This document shows, piece after piece, positions 1 through 8,651 of a stretch of DNA of 64,000 nt. Made by a program: the position numbers and the translations under genes. The stretch covers positions 1 through 64,000 of the forward strand of contig CAWIXS010000026.1 of assembly GCA_963840075.1 (NCBI GenBank), written 5' to 3'. Numbering within the stretch: the stretch's first letter is position 1; every line of letters begins with the position of its first letter. The notes beneath the pieces were generated by a model. It saw only the letters and a program-made list of their open reading frames with translations, was not told the DNA's origin and ran no database searches. The DNA is from AWTP1-13 sp963840075 (GTDB taxonomy: Bacteria > Pseudomonadota > Alphaproteobacteria > Rhizobiales > Hyphomicrobiaceae).

Positions 1-29
1 ACTCGTCGAGCAAAATCGCGGCGGCACTT

Positions 30-1071
30 GTGCAAGGCGCCGAGACCCTAAAGCGGCGCGCCGACGGGGACTACGGTCCCGACGAGATGGTCAAAGCGCT
101 TCCCCGTGTGGGGCAGGGACCCGCAGAACCAGCGTCGGGTTGTGTCGAGCAGACCTTCCTGCTCGACGGATGGGCCAAGGAGAGCAGACCGGCGAGATCC
201 ACGCTCGATCTCTGGTGGTCGTATGTGACGAGGTTTATGGGGTACGTCGGGCGGGACGACGCGCTGTCTGTCCAGCGTTCCGACATCGTGAGATGGAAGC
301 AGCATCTCGTCGAGCTGGGCAACAGCCCCAAGACGATCAATGACAGCAAGCTCGCGGCGTTGAGGGCGAGCTTTCGGTCGGCCGTTGACAACGACTTGCT
401 GCCAACGAACCCCGCAGCTGGGGTTTCGTGCGGCGCTGGAAGCAGGCGGGCGAGACGATGCTCGGCTTCGAGAAGGGCGAGGCTGCGACCATCCTGAAGG
501 CCGCCGCTGTAGCGAGCGACCGGCGTCCACCGGTGGGTCCCCTCCTTTGCGCCCAGTCGGGCGCTCGCGTGTCGGAGGTTTGTCAGCTTCGGGGGGAGGA
601 TGTCCGGTGTGAGGACGGCGTCCCGTACCTGCACATGAGGGCGGAGGCGGGCGCGATGAAAGAACGCGGCGTCAGAGCGCAAGGTCCCACTCCACCCGCA
701 CGTCATTGCAGCGGGCTTCGTCGCGTTCGCGGAGCGGAGCGGGCGCGGACCGTTGTTCTACGATCGCAAGGCGGCGGCGGGGCGCCAAGAAGCCCCAGCC
801 GAAGATCGTCGCGAAGCACGTTGCCCGATGGGTCCACACGTTCGGGATCAAGGTCGGCCGACATCTTCGAAAGGACCCCAACCACGCTTGGCGTCACCTG
901 TTTCGCACTCTTGGCAGGGACGCCGGGGTTGAGGAGAGCGTGGTCAACGCGATCCAGGGCCACTCGGCCGCTACGGTCGGCCAGACCTACGGCGAGACGC
1001 TTCTAAGGACGGCGGCTCGCGCCATTGGGAGTATTCCGCTTCCGGGTGTGTCTGAAGAATGCGGGCTGTGA
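30..1071 (+). pseudogene. Tyrosine recombinase (phage-type integrase), frameshifted
   Basis: Remnant of a site-specific recombinase of the kind that inserts and excises phages or islands. Three frames together spell one protein: a SAM-like core-binding domain up to about 420, then after a shift the box I region with its catalytic arginine (SGARVSEVCQLRGEDV, about 550-600), then after a second shift near 700 the box II region with HAWRHLFRT (HxxR) and the terminal tyrosine in GHSAATVGQTYG (about 885-990). No single frame covers both catalytic boxes, so a complete enzyme cannot be made. The gene starts next to the window edge, so its true 5' end may lie outside. The family assignment is firm; the loss of function is inferred from the two frameshifts. 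Confidence 0.85.
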
Positions 1072-2048
1072 CGTTCCCAACCCGACCTGAGCAAGACCAC
1101 TTCTTTGTGCCGGAGCGGCGGGCGCGGACGCGCGCTGCTCACGGTGCCGTGGCGCTCGTACGCCAGCGGCTCGCTGATTGGGAGCGTGAAACCGGCGCTC
1201 GGTGGCGGCGCCGTAGCCCGGCCGATCCAGCGGCCCACGAGCGCGTGGTCGAGGCCCTCGTCTGCGAGGCGGCGCGGCGCGACCTCGTGTGCCCCGGGGA
1301 GCGCCGTAGCCGTCAGCCTCGGCAACCAGCGCAGAACCCGCCATGTGCCCTCCCCGTACGCCCCCATGCGGGACCTGCTAACGGCCCTTGGCGGCGGTGC
1401 CATCGGCTTCCTTGACGTGGTGTGGGGCACGCGACCCGACGAAGGGCGCGGGCGGATGACCACGTCGGCGCCCGCCCCACCTGAAGGAATTGACGACGGG
1501 GCTCACTCTTTCCGACTCGGCCGCCGCGCAGGGGGCGAGCCAATCGTCCTTCGGAACACCCGAGACCCCGTGGCGCGGCATGGGGGCGGGGAGGTAGCGA
1601 CCTTCCTGGAGACGTGGACCGAGACGGGAGCCGAGCTTGGCGAGCTGGTAAGCTACCGAAGCAACGCTACCGCCGACCGGCTGCGCGCCGAGATAGACCA
1701 GATCAACGCCGCGCTCGACGACGCCAACCTCGCCCTCGACCCCGGCGGCGCGTTCGCGCGCGGAATCGCTGATTCGCTTTTGCGACGCCAATTTTTGGGG
1801 GAGCTCCAATCGCACTGCAGAGGTCAGGGTCGACAAACCCGGGGCGGTTCAATGTTCTGGCGGGGTTCACTCGGCAATGGAACGTCCGCGCCGGAGTGCC
1901 GTCCAGTTGGGTGCCCGTCGGCGGGAACGCTGCGGAGTTCAAAACGCGGCGGTCTGTCCGGTCGGGCCAAAGCGCCCTCGGCAGAGTTGGAACTCGTGGC
2001 CTGACAGTCGATCTGTCGCCGTCCACACCGGGCTCGCCTGCCCAGCGG
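1072..2048. other. Degenerate stretch, no intact gene recognised
   Basis: Open frames exist here on both strands but none looks like a complete known protein. On the plus strand, pieces with protein-like composition lie in different frames: HGAVALVRQRLADWERE (about 1139-1189) and LRAEIDQINAALDDANLAL (about 1681-1737, probably helical). This suggests one or two decayed hypothetical genes of the same island as the upstream integrase. I cannot assign a function. Confidence 0.4.
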
Positions 2049-2172
2049 TCACTGCATCTTCAACAGCGCCTCGGCCGGCACATAGCCCAGCCGCTCTCCA
2101 TCCCGAGCGATGGCGGCCCAGCCGGCCTCGAACTCGGTTATCCGCAAGCGGGCCGGCTGACATATGGCGGCA
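2049..2172 (-). pseudogene. C-terminal fragment of an SH3-like domain protein
   Basis: On the minus strand a short frame reads ARLRITEFEAGWAAIARDG and then ERLGYVPAEALLKMQ before a stop. The pattern (hydrophobic strand, aGWa.v..dG.rLGYV....L) is typical of the end of a bacterial SH3 domain. Nothing recognisable precedes it in this frame, so it is the 3' tail of a gene whose front has been lost. It is too short for the protein to be identified further. Confidence 0.4.
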
Positions 2173-2349
2173 CCCTGCGTCGGCGTCGGCCTCGTCTTCG
2201 CTGAACTCGTAGCATCAAGAGCTCGTCGGAGAATTCATTTTTCTAACGGAACCCCTTGAAAGTGGCCTGGACTTTAACGAACTCTTTGTGTACTGGATGC
2301 ACAACCAAGACAACTTGTGTACTCAGTACACACGGCCGAGAGCCCCGGA

Positions 2350-2581
2350 ATGCCCGAGATACTGCCCCGGCCGGTAGCAAACCAAGAACGTACGCGTATG
2401 CATGTATCCCGACCACGTCCCGGCGCACTTCCATGTCTACGACCGCGGCACCAAGCTCGCGGCCTGGGTCCCCCTGTCCACGCTCATCCCGGACCCCAAG
2501 AGGAGCAAGATTCCCCGGCAGTCCAGGGCAGACCTCAAAGAAGTGCTCGAGTGGGGCCGCCGCCAACAGACAGATGCTTGA
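2350..2581 (+). pseudogene. DUF4160-like small protein, probably frameshifted
   Basis: From 2402 a frame reads MYPDHVPAHFHVYDRGTKL, continues through a Pro/Lys-rich middle and ends in a LKEVLEWGRRQQTDA tail. This matches the DUF4160 layout (a Y.NDH.PPHFHV motif near the N-terminus and a V.EWA helix near the end). The usual short leader, beginning like MPEI, lies one frame away from 2350, so the ancestral start seems separated by a one-base shift; starting at 2402 would leave 59 residues. DUF4160 genes usually lie directly upstream of DUF2442 genes, as here, and such pairs have been suggested to act as toxin-antitoxin-like modules. Function is not established. Confidence 0.5.
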
Positions 2582-2614
2582 ACAGAGATGGAGAGACCTC
2601 CGTGCCGCTCATAG

Positions 2615-3253
2615 GTGACATCAACGTCGGACCGCCAATGCCGCAAATCTCGACGCTCGCGGCAAAGGACAAGCTTTGTCTCGAGGTTACGTGGAAGGAG
2701 GGGCTACGTCGCGGAAAGTCCGAACGTCGTCGATCTCAGTCCGCTCGTTAAATCGTTCAAGTTCTACAAGCCGCTTCTCAAAGCGCCGATCTTTACCACC
2801 GCACGTCTGAACGACGACGGCCATGCTGTCGTTTGGGATGGTGATATCGACATGTCCGCAATGAGCATTGAACGGCTTGCAGAAGAGAGCATGAATGCCG
2901 CGGAGTTCCGCACGTTCATGAAAACGCTCGACCTCACCCAGGATCAGGCTGCTGCGCTTCTCGGGTACGGGCGACGGCAGATTGCTCACTATGCACAAGG
3001 CACGAGGCCAATTCCTCGGATCGTAGCTCTCGCCTGCCGACGGCTCATTGAAACACGCTCCGACAACAAGGAGTTCATGCTTTCGTGGAGTTCCGAACGA
3101 GACGCGATGGCTGCGTTCCTCACGCAAGCGGCGGTGTCCGTCCCAATCAATTCTCCGTGGCCGCAGATCGCTCGTTCGCACCTCCAGGCGCTGCAAGGAA
3201 TTCCACCAACGCACGTCGTGGCTTGGCAGATCAATAGGAGCGCAGTGCGCTAA
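2615..3253 (+). CDS. DUF2442 domain fused to an HTH (XRE/NadS-like) domain
   Basis: The frame carries a DUF2442-type segment (NVVDLSPLVKSFKFYKPLL ... GHAVVWDGDIDMSAMSIERL, residues about 38-88) followed by a helix-turn-helix segment (RTFMKTLDLTQDQAAALLG ... RRQIAHYAQGTRPIPRIVAL, about 96-142). The HTH suggests a DNA-binding antitoxin or autoregulator. The first 30 or so residues of this frame do not look like the family; a better start, MPQISTLAAKDKLCLEVTW, lies in another frame from 2638, so a one-base shift near 2700 is likely. The stop overlaps the next start (TAATG), which suggests translational coupling. Base composition is more AT-rich than the host core. Confidence 0.6.
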   Translation: MTSTSDRQCRKSRRSRQRTSFVSRLRGRRGYVAESPNVVDLSPLVKSFKFYKPLLKAPIFTTARLNDDGHAVVWDGDIDMSAMSIERLAEESMNAAEFRTFMKTLDLTQDQAAALLGYGRRQIAHYAQGTRPIPRIVALACRRLIETRSDNKEFMLSWSSERDAMAAFLTQAAVSVPINSPWPQIARSHLQALQGIPPTHVVAWQINRSAVR

Positions 3254-3711
3254 TGCCACGGAAACTCAGCGGCTACACGATCTTCTGCGATGACATACGG
3301 CAAGAAGTGGCCGGAAAGACGAGCTACATCGGCGTATACCAGGACAACCTGGTCACGAATGCGCCGTTTCCGATGGCTCTTCCAAAATTCGGCATCAGCA
3401 TCACGGTCTTTTACAGTCCGGTGAAGTCGAAGAAGGTCGGCGCAATTCCATTCAGGGTCTTCCTGCCCGGTGAGGACGCGCCGGCCTTAGAAGGCGCAAT
3501 GCCTCTTCCCGAACTAGTCGCTCCGGCAGACGCGGAAGCCAAGACGCCAGTTATCCGAATGACCGCTCATCTCATTCTTGCTCCGTTGCAACTCAAGGGG
3601 CCAGGAAAAGTCAGAGTGGAAGCCATGATCGACGGGCTTTCCACGGAACTCGGCCGCCTTCGTGTGCAACAGAGCGACCCCGCGGCTACTGAGCCGCCTT
3701 CTGCTCACTGA
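3253..3711 (+). CDS. Hypothetical protein, DUF6941-like
   Basis: A 152-residue soluble protein with no signal peptide or membrane segment. The opening (GYTIFCDDIRQEVAGKTSYIGVYQ) resembles a family of unknown function, which I believe is DUF6941, whose members begin with a similar FCDDIRxE...LIGVY signature and look like beta-rich domains. It is the most intact gene in this part of the island. Its ATG overlaps the stop of the DUF2442-HTH gene by one base, so the two are probably co-translated, but nothing shows a shared role. Confidence 0.55.
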   Translation: MPRKLSGYTIFCDDIRQEVAGKTSYIGVYQDNLVTNAPFPMALPKFGISITVFYSPVKSKKVGAIPFRVFLPGEDAPALEGAMPLPELVAPADAEAKTPVIRMTAHLILAPLQLKGPGKVRVEAMIDGLSTELGRLRVQQSDPAATEPPSAH

Positions 3712-3734
3712 TCAGCCGGCAGACGCATGATCCT

Positions 3735-4592
3735 ATGGATTCATCGCTGATAACGAACCTGTTGCGAGGGTGCCGAGCGAAAATTCAGCGGGCCGACGAA
3801 TGCGTCAAGAATCTGCAACAGAGAAATCGACGCCTTCCTCGGGGCGAACCCAAAACCTTATGTTGTCACCGCTGAACTGAAGGACAATTCCCGAAGTTAC
3901 GTCTTCAGCGCTCGTCTGCTCGTTGATCTTCCTGATCGATTTGCCGTACTGTCGGGCGAGGTGATCCATCACCTGCGGTCCAGCTTGGACCATCTGTTTG
4001 CCGCGCTGATCTTGAAGTCCGGTCACACGATTGAGAAACGGCACCAGTTCCCCATTCACACCAACGTCAAAGAATTCCGAAAGGCCTGTAAGGATGGAGC
4101 AATACAGGATATTAGTATCTCCGCTCAAAAAATTAGGCTCTGTTCGGGGAGACTGTAGAATCCGCAAAGAGGCCCCACATCCCCGGCAACGACGACCAAT
4201 GAAATCAATGGCTTCGAGCGTTGCTACATCGTCGCCGAACAGAGCCAAAAATTATCTCGTCTGTACAGCCTTGCAACGCTTCCTCGACGCCAGAGGACAC
4301 CATCCTGGCTGCCCTCCAGGCCCTCAACAACATGGATAAGCACCGGCTCCTTATCGTCCTCGCCAAAGCGATCACCATCGGTGACACTATCAAGGTCGAC
4401 CCAGGCGGTACCGACATTCACGGAGGACTCGTCGCGATCACCGGCATGAGCGCCCCAGATCGCGTCGATGTCACTAAAGACAGCAAAGAGTTCTTTCTTA
4501 TTTCCTTGGCGAAACCGGCACCGAACTTCAGCGCAAGCCTGCATGTGCACTGCACCAATTCAGTCAGTCGGGCAGAGCAACTCCTTGCCTAA
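3735..4592 (+). pseudogene. Hypothetical protein with HHLRSxLDHL motif, multiply frameshifted
   Basis: Reading across frames gives one protein: start MDSSLITNLLRG at 3735, shift near 3822 to EIDAFLGANPKPYVVTAEL, then GEVIHHLRSSLDHLFAALIL (3955-4014), further shifts between 4140 and 4230, and finally ILAALQALNNMDKHRLLIVL with a beta-rich tail to 4592. The pair of motifs (HHLRSxLDHL and LxxLNNxDKHRLL) marks a widespread uncharacterised bacterial family. At least two frameshifts mean it is not expressed as one chain. The overlapping minus-strand frame (3805-4248) is a shadow of it. Confidence 0.6.
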
Positions 4593-4894
4593 TTTCCAGA
4601 GTCCGCTCTGGTCAAGAGCGGCGATCGAGGCGAGTCTCGCTTGTATTTCCCGCAGAGGCGGGCCCCTGCTCGCTCCACAGAATCCTCGTCCGTCCTTCGC
4701 GCGAAGTAGGCCTCTGCCACCTCGTGCATCTTGAGAGCGTCCTGCCTGAGGAACTCAATCTCGGATGGTGTGAGGCTGTTCGGTTCGCGAGCTGGCGTGT
4801 GGTTGGAAGTCTTCGTCTTCTTGCATGCGGCGTCTCCCCGAGTGACGACATGCGCTGCAAGGTCAACTAGGGCCCCTCCATCTCGCCCGCACAA
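4589..4894 (-). CDS. Small hypothetical protein
   Basis: A 101-residue frame, convergent with the preceding pseudogene. The middle (NSLTPSEIEFLRQDALKMHE, then VAEAYFARRTDEDS) has the composition and helical periodicity of a real soluble protein, while both ends look less natural. I do not recognise the family. It could equally be a decayed fragment. Confidence 0.3.
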   Translation of the reverse strand: MCGRDGGALVDLAAHVVTRGDAACKKTKTSNHTPAREPNSLTPSEIEFLRQDALKMHEVAEAYFARRTDEDSVERAGARLCGKYKRDSPRSPLLTRADSGN

Positions 4895-5219
4895 GGGCGA
4901 TCCACCATTTACCTGCCGCGGTGGTTAACGGCGCGCACTCCCAGAGAGTCGGCAGGAGCGCCGCCCGCGCGCCTTGGATGTTGTCACTCGGAGCGTTCGC
5001 CATCCATCGATGTTACTCGTCCCGTCGCCGGGACCCGACAGAGGACGGCGAGGGCGAGGGCGTGCGGTTCAAGACCGCCAAGGAGAAGCGCTAGGCGGTC
5101 GACAACTGCGCCGGGCGCTTGAAGCGGTGCGTGTCGCGTTCCAAGAGAGCACGGAAGCGAGCGGCCCCGGCGTGCGGCTCAGGGGGCGGAAGCGGTAGCC
5201 AGCAAGCGGGGAAAAAGCG
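4895..5219. other. Gap without a recognisable gene
   Basis: No convincing frame. Two short plus-strand peptides, GEGEGVRFKTAKEKR (ending at 5093) and CAGRLKRCVSRSKRARK (about 5106-5156), look like the end of a small basic protein interrupted by a stop, so a decayed gene upstream of the exonuclease pseudogene is possible. No promoter or terminator is clear. Confidence 0.3.
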
Positions 5220-5915
5220 ATGACCGTCCGCTGCATCGACATTGAGACCACGGGCATCAACCCTACGTGCGACGCCATCATCGAGATCGCCTCGGTGGAC
5301 GTGCTCGCCGACGGCACCATCGCCAACCGGCAGGAAGCTCTGGTCTGCCCACCGATCCCCGTGCCGCCGGAGGCTTCCGCCGTCCACCATCTCACCAATG
5401 AGGATCTGACGGGCAAGCCGCCGTTGAGAGACACGCTGCCCATGTTCCAAAGGCGCGCAAGCCTACGTCGCCCACCACGCTGACTCGAGCGCTCATTTTT
5501 TTCTCGAGAAACACTTCGGCAACGCGATCTGGGTCTGCACCTACAAATGCAGCCTCAGGGTCTGGCCGGACTTCCCCTCGCATTCAAATCAGGCGTGCGC
5601 TACCGCCTGAGCCTCGCCAGCCCCTTCGGCATCGACCGCAAGACGCTCGACCCGCACCGCGCGCTGTCCGACGCGATCGCGACTGCCGCGATTTTCGTCG
5701 AGCTAACCAGGCGCGCCCGGTGGCCCGACTTAGTGCAGTGGTCCGGCGAGGCGGCGCTGCACGCGAGGTTCAACTTCGGGGAGCACCGTGGCGAGCGCTA
5801 CGATGCGCATCTCGACTACTGCGAGTGGATACTCACCGAGCCGGACATGGACGCTGGCGTCCGGTTCTCTGCTGAGCATTGGCTCGAGAAGGCAAAGGCG
5901 ATGGAGCCGGCATGA
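5220..5915 (+). pseudogene. 3'-5' exonuclease (DnaQ/RNase T-like), frameshifted
   Basis: A DEDDh-type exonuclease of the DnaQ fold. Exo I is intact (MTVRCIDIETTG, with the D and E metal ligands). The frame then stops at 5483; the continuation AQAYVAHHADSSAHFFLEK ... WVCTYKCSLRVWPDFPSHS (exo II-like) lies one frame over between about 5455 and 5600; the original frame resumes with GIDRKTLDPHRALSDAIATA, which supplies the exo III HxxxxD. The two compensating shifts still leave stop codons, so no full protein forms. Intact relatives are stand-alone proteins of about 230 residues in alphaproteobacteria. A role in DNA repair or island maintenance is a guess. Confidence 0.75.
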
Positions 5916-6071
5916 CCCCGCGCTCGTCGTCTCCGCCGCTCTCGAGCTGGCTCCCGATCCGCAAACCAGAAAATGGTGGGATGAGAGAAAACCCGAACCT
6001 GTGGTAGCATTTTCCAGATGGTTGGTGCCGGTATTGAAATTGTCGAGACTAATGCGTGCGGGTCAATCGCC

Positions 6072-6293
6072 ATGGGTCTCATGGAAAAGCTCCAAGCTCA
6101 GAGGCTCAAGGCTGTGCTCGCCCTGCTGCACGAGATCGCCGAGCTCGAGCTGGCGAGCCCTCCCGATCGCGCGGAGATTGATCGCTTGAACGCCCAGTTG
6201 AACTTCATGTTGTCGGAGGACGGCGCATCTCTCATGGTGCAAGAAGAACATGACCCGCCGCACCACAGCGCGCCAACGTTTCATCGACCGTGA
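6072..6293 (+). CDS. Small hypothetical protein
   Basis: A 73-residue protein, mostly helical (KLQAQRLKAVLALLHEIAEL then RAEIDRLNAQLNFMLSEDGA), without signal peptide or membrane segment. An earlier in-frame start at 6018 exists, but the MGLMEKL start at 6072 gives a better balanced protein. Its 3' end overlaps the start of the next reading frame by 44 bases. I do not recognise the family. Confidence 0.4.
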   Translation: MGLMEKLQAQRLKAVLALLHEIAELELASPPDRAEIDRLNAQLNFMLSEDGASLMVQEEHDPPHHSAPTFHRP

Positions 6294-6535
6294 GACCTCG
6301 GGCGCCATCGACTTCGACGCTGCCCTTGAGGCCTACCTTGACGGCGGCGACCCCGAGGAGCTGCTGCGCGCCGCCAGCGTGGTGTTGGGCTCGACCATCC
6401 CGCTGGACCCGGAGCACACCGGAGGCCATCGCCGAGCCGACCGGCTGCACCTGGGAGCTTACCGACTACGACGACGCCGGCCGCGCCGTGTGGCGATGGT
6501 TCGCCACCGTGAGGGAGCCGGGCGCGAGGCATTGA
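6250..6535 (+). pseudogene. Small hypothetical protein, frameshifted
   Basis: The first part, MTRRTTARQRFIDRETSGAI ... LEAYLDGGDPEELLRAASVV, reads as a regular acidic helical protein to about 6415. The sensible continuation, EAIAEPTGCTWELTDYDDAG ... VWRWFATVREPGARH, lies one frame over and ends at 6535, so one base has probably been gained or lost near 6418. The unshifted frame runs on to 6621 with low-complexity Arg-rich sequence. No family recognised. Confidence 0.4.
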
Positions 6536-6705
6536 TACAATCGGCTCTATATGCGGTGCACGGCTGGCCCCACGGCCCGCATGTCGGCACCACGTACACC
6601 GCCGGCAATCGCCACGACTGATATGATTTGCCGCAGCTGGCGCTTGATCCACGTCAATCGCAACTGACCGGAGCGTCCCAACATGCCTTGGCAGAGAGGA
6701 ACACC

Positions 6706-7068
6706 ATGAGCGATTTCTGCTACAGGGCGCCGATGCTGCAGCGGGTTCTGCGGCAGGCCGAACAGATGGATGGGATGCTGCAGCGCGTGGGTATCGACCG
6801 AGTGCGGGCAGTCCGGATGGACAAGGGAATGGCCTGGTATGAGGCCCGCTTACGCTGCATCGCCTGCATCCATGACGAGCAGTGCCGTGGCTGGATGGCG
6901 GAACATCTGGGTCAGGCATCATCAGCGCCACCCCCTGCATTCTGCCCGAATGCGGAATTCTTTCGCTTGTGCAAGCTGAGTGGAGGCAGCCATGAACCGA
7001 CAATTCAGAGCATGGGCCGAACGCTGGCGCCGTGCCATGCGCAACCGCAGGACGTTGAGAGAGCTTGA
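6706..7068 (+). CDS. DUF6455-like cysteine-containing protein
   Basis: A 120-residue protein whose start at 6706 is preceded by a purine-rich ribosome-binding site (AGAGAGGA, 6692-6699); a further upstream ATG in frame is less likely. The pattern MLQRVGIDRVRAVRMDKGMA followed by CIACIHDEQCRGWMAEHL and PAFCPNAEFF is the layout I associate with DUF6455: several cysteines around a short helix, then a CPNA motif. The cysteines could bind a metal or cluster, but this is unproven. The frame runs 77 bases into the next gene; the natural end may be earlier and lost. Confidence 0.55.
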   Translation: MSDFCYRAPMLQRVLRQAEQMDGMLQRVGIDRVRAVRMDKGMAWYEARLRCIACIHDEQCRGWMAEHLGQASSAPPPAFCPNAEFFRLCKLSGGSHEPTIQSMGRTLAPCHAQPQDVERA

Positions 7069-7417
7069 CGCCTTGTCCCCCGCTGAGCGGCGTCACATCG
7101 CGGAGGATGTAGGTTTCTTGGGGACCGATCTGCGACGCTTCATTTGCACGCATGAGGGCCCCACAGAATTGATGCCGAGGCGACTTGAGTTACTCGGCCT
7201 CGACCCCGCTTACGTCAGGCATGCGGAGCCGGCAACCTACCGTGACCTGGAGCGCGTGTGCGCGATGTGCAAGTCCTCGCGGCGCTGTACTGAGGACCTA
7301 GCGAAGGGCGATGCGCAGACAGGAATGGAAAGCTACTGTTTGAACGCCTTTACCATCGACTCGTTGCTGGTCGAGCGGCCGGAGGCGACGGCAGGGAAGA
7401 GGTCGTCGAGGCGCTAG
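6992..7417 (+). CDS. DUF1127-type motif plus DUF6455-like domain protein
   Basis: A 141-residue protein. The N-terminal third carries a DUF1127-like Arg-rich helix (RNRRTLRELDALSPAERRHI, then AEDVGF). The rest repeats the DUF6455 layout seen in the preceding gene: RRLELLGLDP, then CAMCKSSRRCTEDLAKG and SYCLNAFTIDSLL. The two genes overlap and are probably an operon of paralogous small Cys-rich proteins. A GTG at 6980 in the same frame is an alternative start. DUF1127 proteins in other alphaproteobacteria act in phosphate or RNA-related regulation; no role can be assigned here. Confidence 0.6.
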   Translation: MNRQFRAWAERWRRAMRNRRTLRELDALSPAERRHIAEDVGFLGTDLRRFICTHEGPTELMPRRLELLGLDPAYVRHAEPATYRDLERVCAMCKSSRRCTEDLAKGDAQTGMESYCLNAFTIDSLLVERPEATAGKRSSRR

Positions 7418-7557
7418 GCGGCAACCACTTCACCAGCGGCATGACGGCCACGCTGGCGAGGAACACGGCCAGCACGAGCCACCTGCGCCACCAAGGCCGG
7501 CGGCGGCTCCAGGCGCGGCCCGAGCGGCGGCGCCTCGTCGTCGTAATTGCGGGTCAT
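7413..7557 (-). pseudogene. Possible small membrane protein, frameshifted
   Basis: On the minus strand MTRNYDDEAPPLGPRLEPPP starts at 7557. Two bases out of frame the sequence continues as WWRRWLVLAVFLASVAVMPL followed by VKWLPP, a single hydrophobic segment. Together they look like a short one-TM protein broken by an indel. The evidence is thin, and chance reading in GC-rich DNA is possible. Confidence 0.25.
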
Positions 7558-7751
7558 TTGGGTCGCACACTGGGCACCCTGCTAGTCGGTGCAGGAGGGT
7601 GCTATTTGCATGCCGACAACCCATGTCTCCGACATTGACCTATTTGCCGGTCAGCACACAGCAAATTTCGCTCGGCGTGGCGATATGGCCAGCAGGCTTG
7701 CGGGGGGCGGTTGTTACCGACCGCCCTACCCCCAACGCCTGCGCTACTTCG

Positions 7752-8066
7752 CTAGCGGCCACCACCACCGCCACCGTCCTTGCCACGGGCAAACACCTCG
7801 TCCTGCCAGGACTTGAGGGTCGGCGGCGGCGGCACCTCTGGCGGGGGCAGCCTAACCGCGGTCCTCTTGTTTTTCTCTATACCACCACCACATGTCCGGA
7901 GGCAGTCGCGGTTGCCGGCGCACTCCTGCTGGCATGTGAGTAATTTGCTTGACTGTGCCTTGGCTTCGCTGGCGATCACCGCGCCCGCGAGCCCAGCCAG
8001 AATGCCAAAATCTTTTGCGTAAACATGATTGCAGCCCTTCTTCCTGGTTGCTCGTTTCCACTCCAT
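7752..8066 (-). CDS. Small exported cysteine-containing protein
   Basis: A 104-residue frame from the MEWKRATRKKG start. A basic n-region is followed by a hydrophobic stretch (GILAGLAGAVIA) and a plausible signal-peptidase site (EAKA before QSS). The mature part has four cysteines in a short span (LTCQQECAGNRDCLRTCGGG), suggesting two disulphides, followed by a proline-rich linker and a glycine tail. This is the layout of small periplasmic proteins. A longer start at 8108 is open. Family and function unknown. Confidence 0.45.
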   Translation of the reverse strand: MEWKRATRKKGCNHVYAKDFGILAGLAGAVIASEAKAQSSKLLTCQQECAGNRDCLRTCGGGIEKNKRTAVRLPPPEVPPPPTLKSWQDEVFARGKDGGGGGGR

Positions 8067-8475
8067 CCGCTCGCGTCGCGTGGGGCGGTCAAAGATTTGT
8101 CGCGCCATCGTGGAAAAAGGTTCGAGAGGTCGAACGCCGAGCGGGCGCGCATCATCGGCAGCGGACGAGCCGCGGGTAGAGAAGCCTTCCGGGCTGCGGG
8201 CACTGCCGTTGTGCTACCCTTCCTTCAGGCCTGCTTGCGCTCGGCTGCGGTCTCGACCACGGCGCCGGCCGGAACCCGGTCCTCCTCACCAGCCAGCCTG
8301 GCTCATCGCGCTAGTTGCGCATGCGACTGCCGCGTCAACCCCACTCGCGAGCGTCGTTCTCGGGTACAACGTTTTTTTGCAAGCAGTCCCCCCCACGCAC
8401 GCGCGCAAGCGCGGGTCATGCAGGTGCCGAACGAGCGCGCCACGCCGTCCCCCACGCACGACGCCCAGGCGCGAG

Positions 8476-8503
8476 ACAAACAGGCACATCTGTGCCTGTT
8501 TGT
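8476..8503. repeat. 28-bp near-perfect palindrome
   Basis: Two perfect 13-base arms (ACAAACAGGCACA and TGTGCCTGTTTGT) are separated by only two bases. The tiny gap and absence of a T-run argue against a standard terminator and fit a binding site for a dimeric protein. Confidence 0.6.
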
Positions 8504-8535
8504 TTGGACACACCCCTATCCGCGCGCGGGCGCGA

Positions 8536-8558
8536 GGGGATACATGGGCCGTATCCCC
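8536..8558. repeat. Inverted repeat, 8-bp arms
   Basis: Arms GGGGATAC and GTATCCCC match perfectly around a 7-base spacer. It is the second of three inverted repeats within 180 bases. Confidence 0.5.
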
Positions 8559-8586
8559 GTAGGTCGTCCTGCCTATCGCGCAGACC

Positions 8587-8651
8587 CGGCAAATGCCGAC
8601 CGAGATCTACGATTTGCCGCGCCAGACGTATATGCGTCTCGGCATTTGCCG
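8587..8651. repeat. Inverted repeat, 13-bp arms with 39-base spacer
   Basis: CGGCAAATGCCGA at 8587-8599 is mirrored perfectly by TCGGCATTTGCCG at 8639-8651. Each arm is itself palindromic (CGGCAnnTGCCG), so this can also be read as two copies of one operator-like site 52 bases apart. Confidence 0.55.

Noticed and set aside
1105..2004. 299-residue plus-strand frame after the first integrase
   Set aside because: Only one stretch of about 25 residues looks protein-like and the rest is low-complexity; treated as degenerate sequence.
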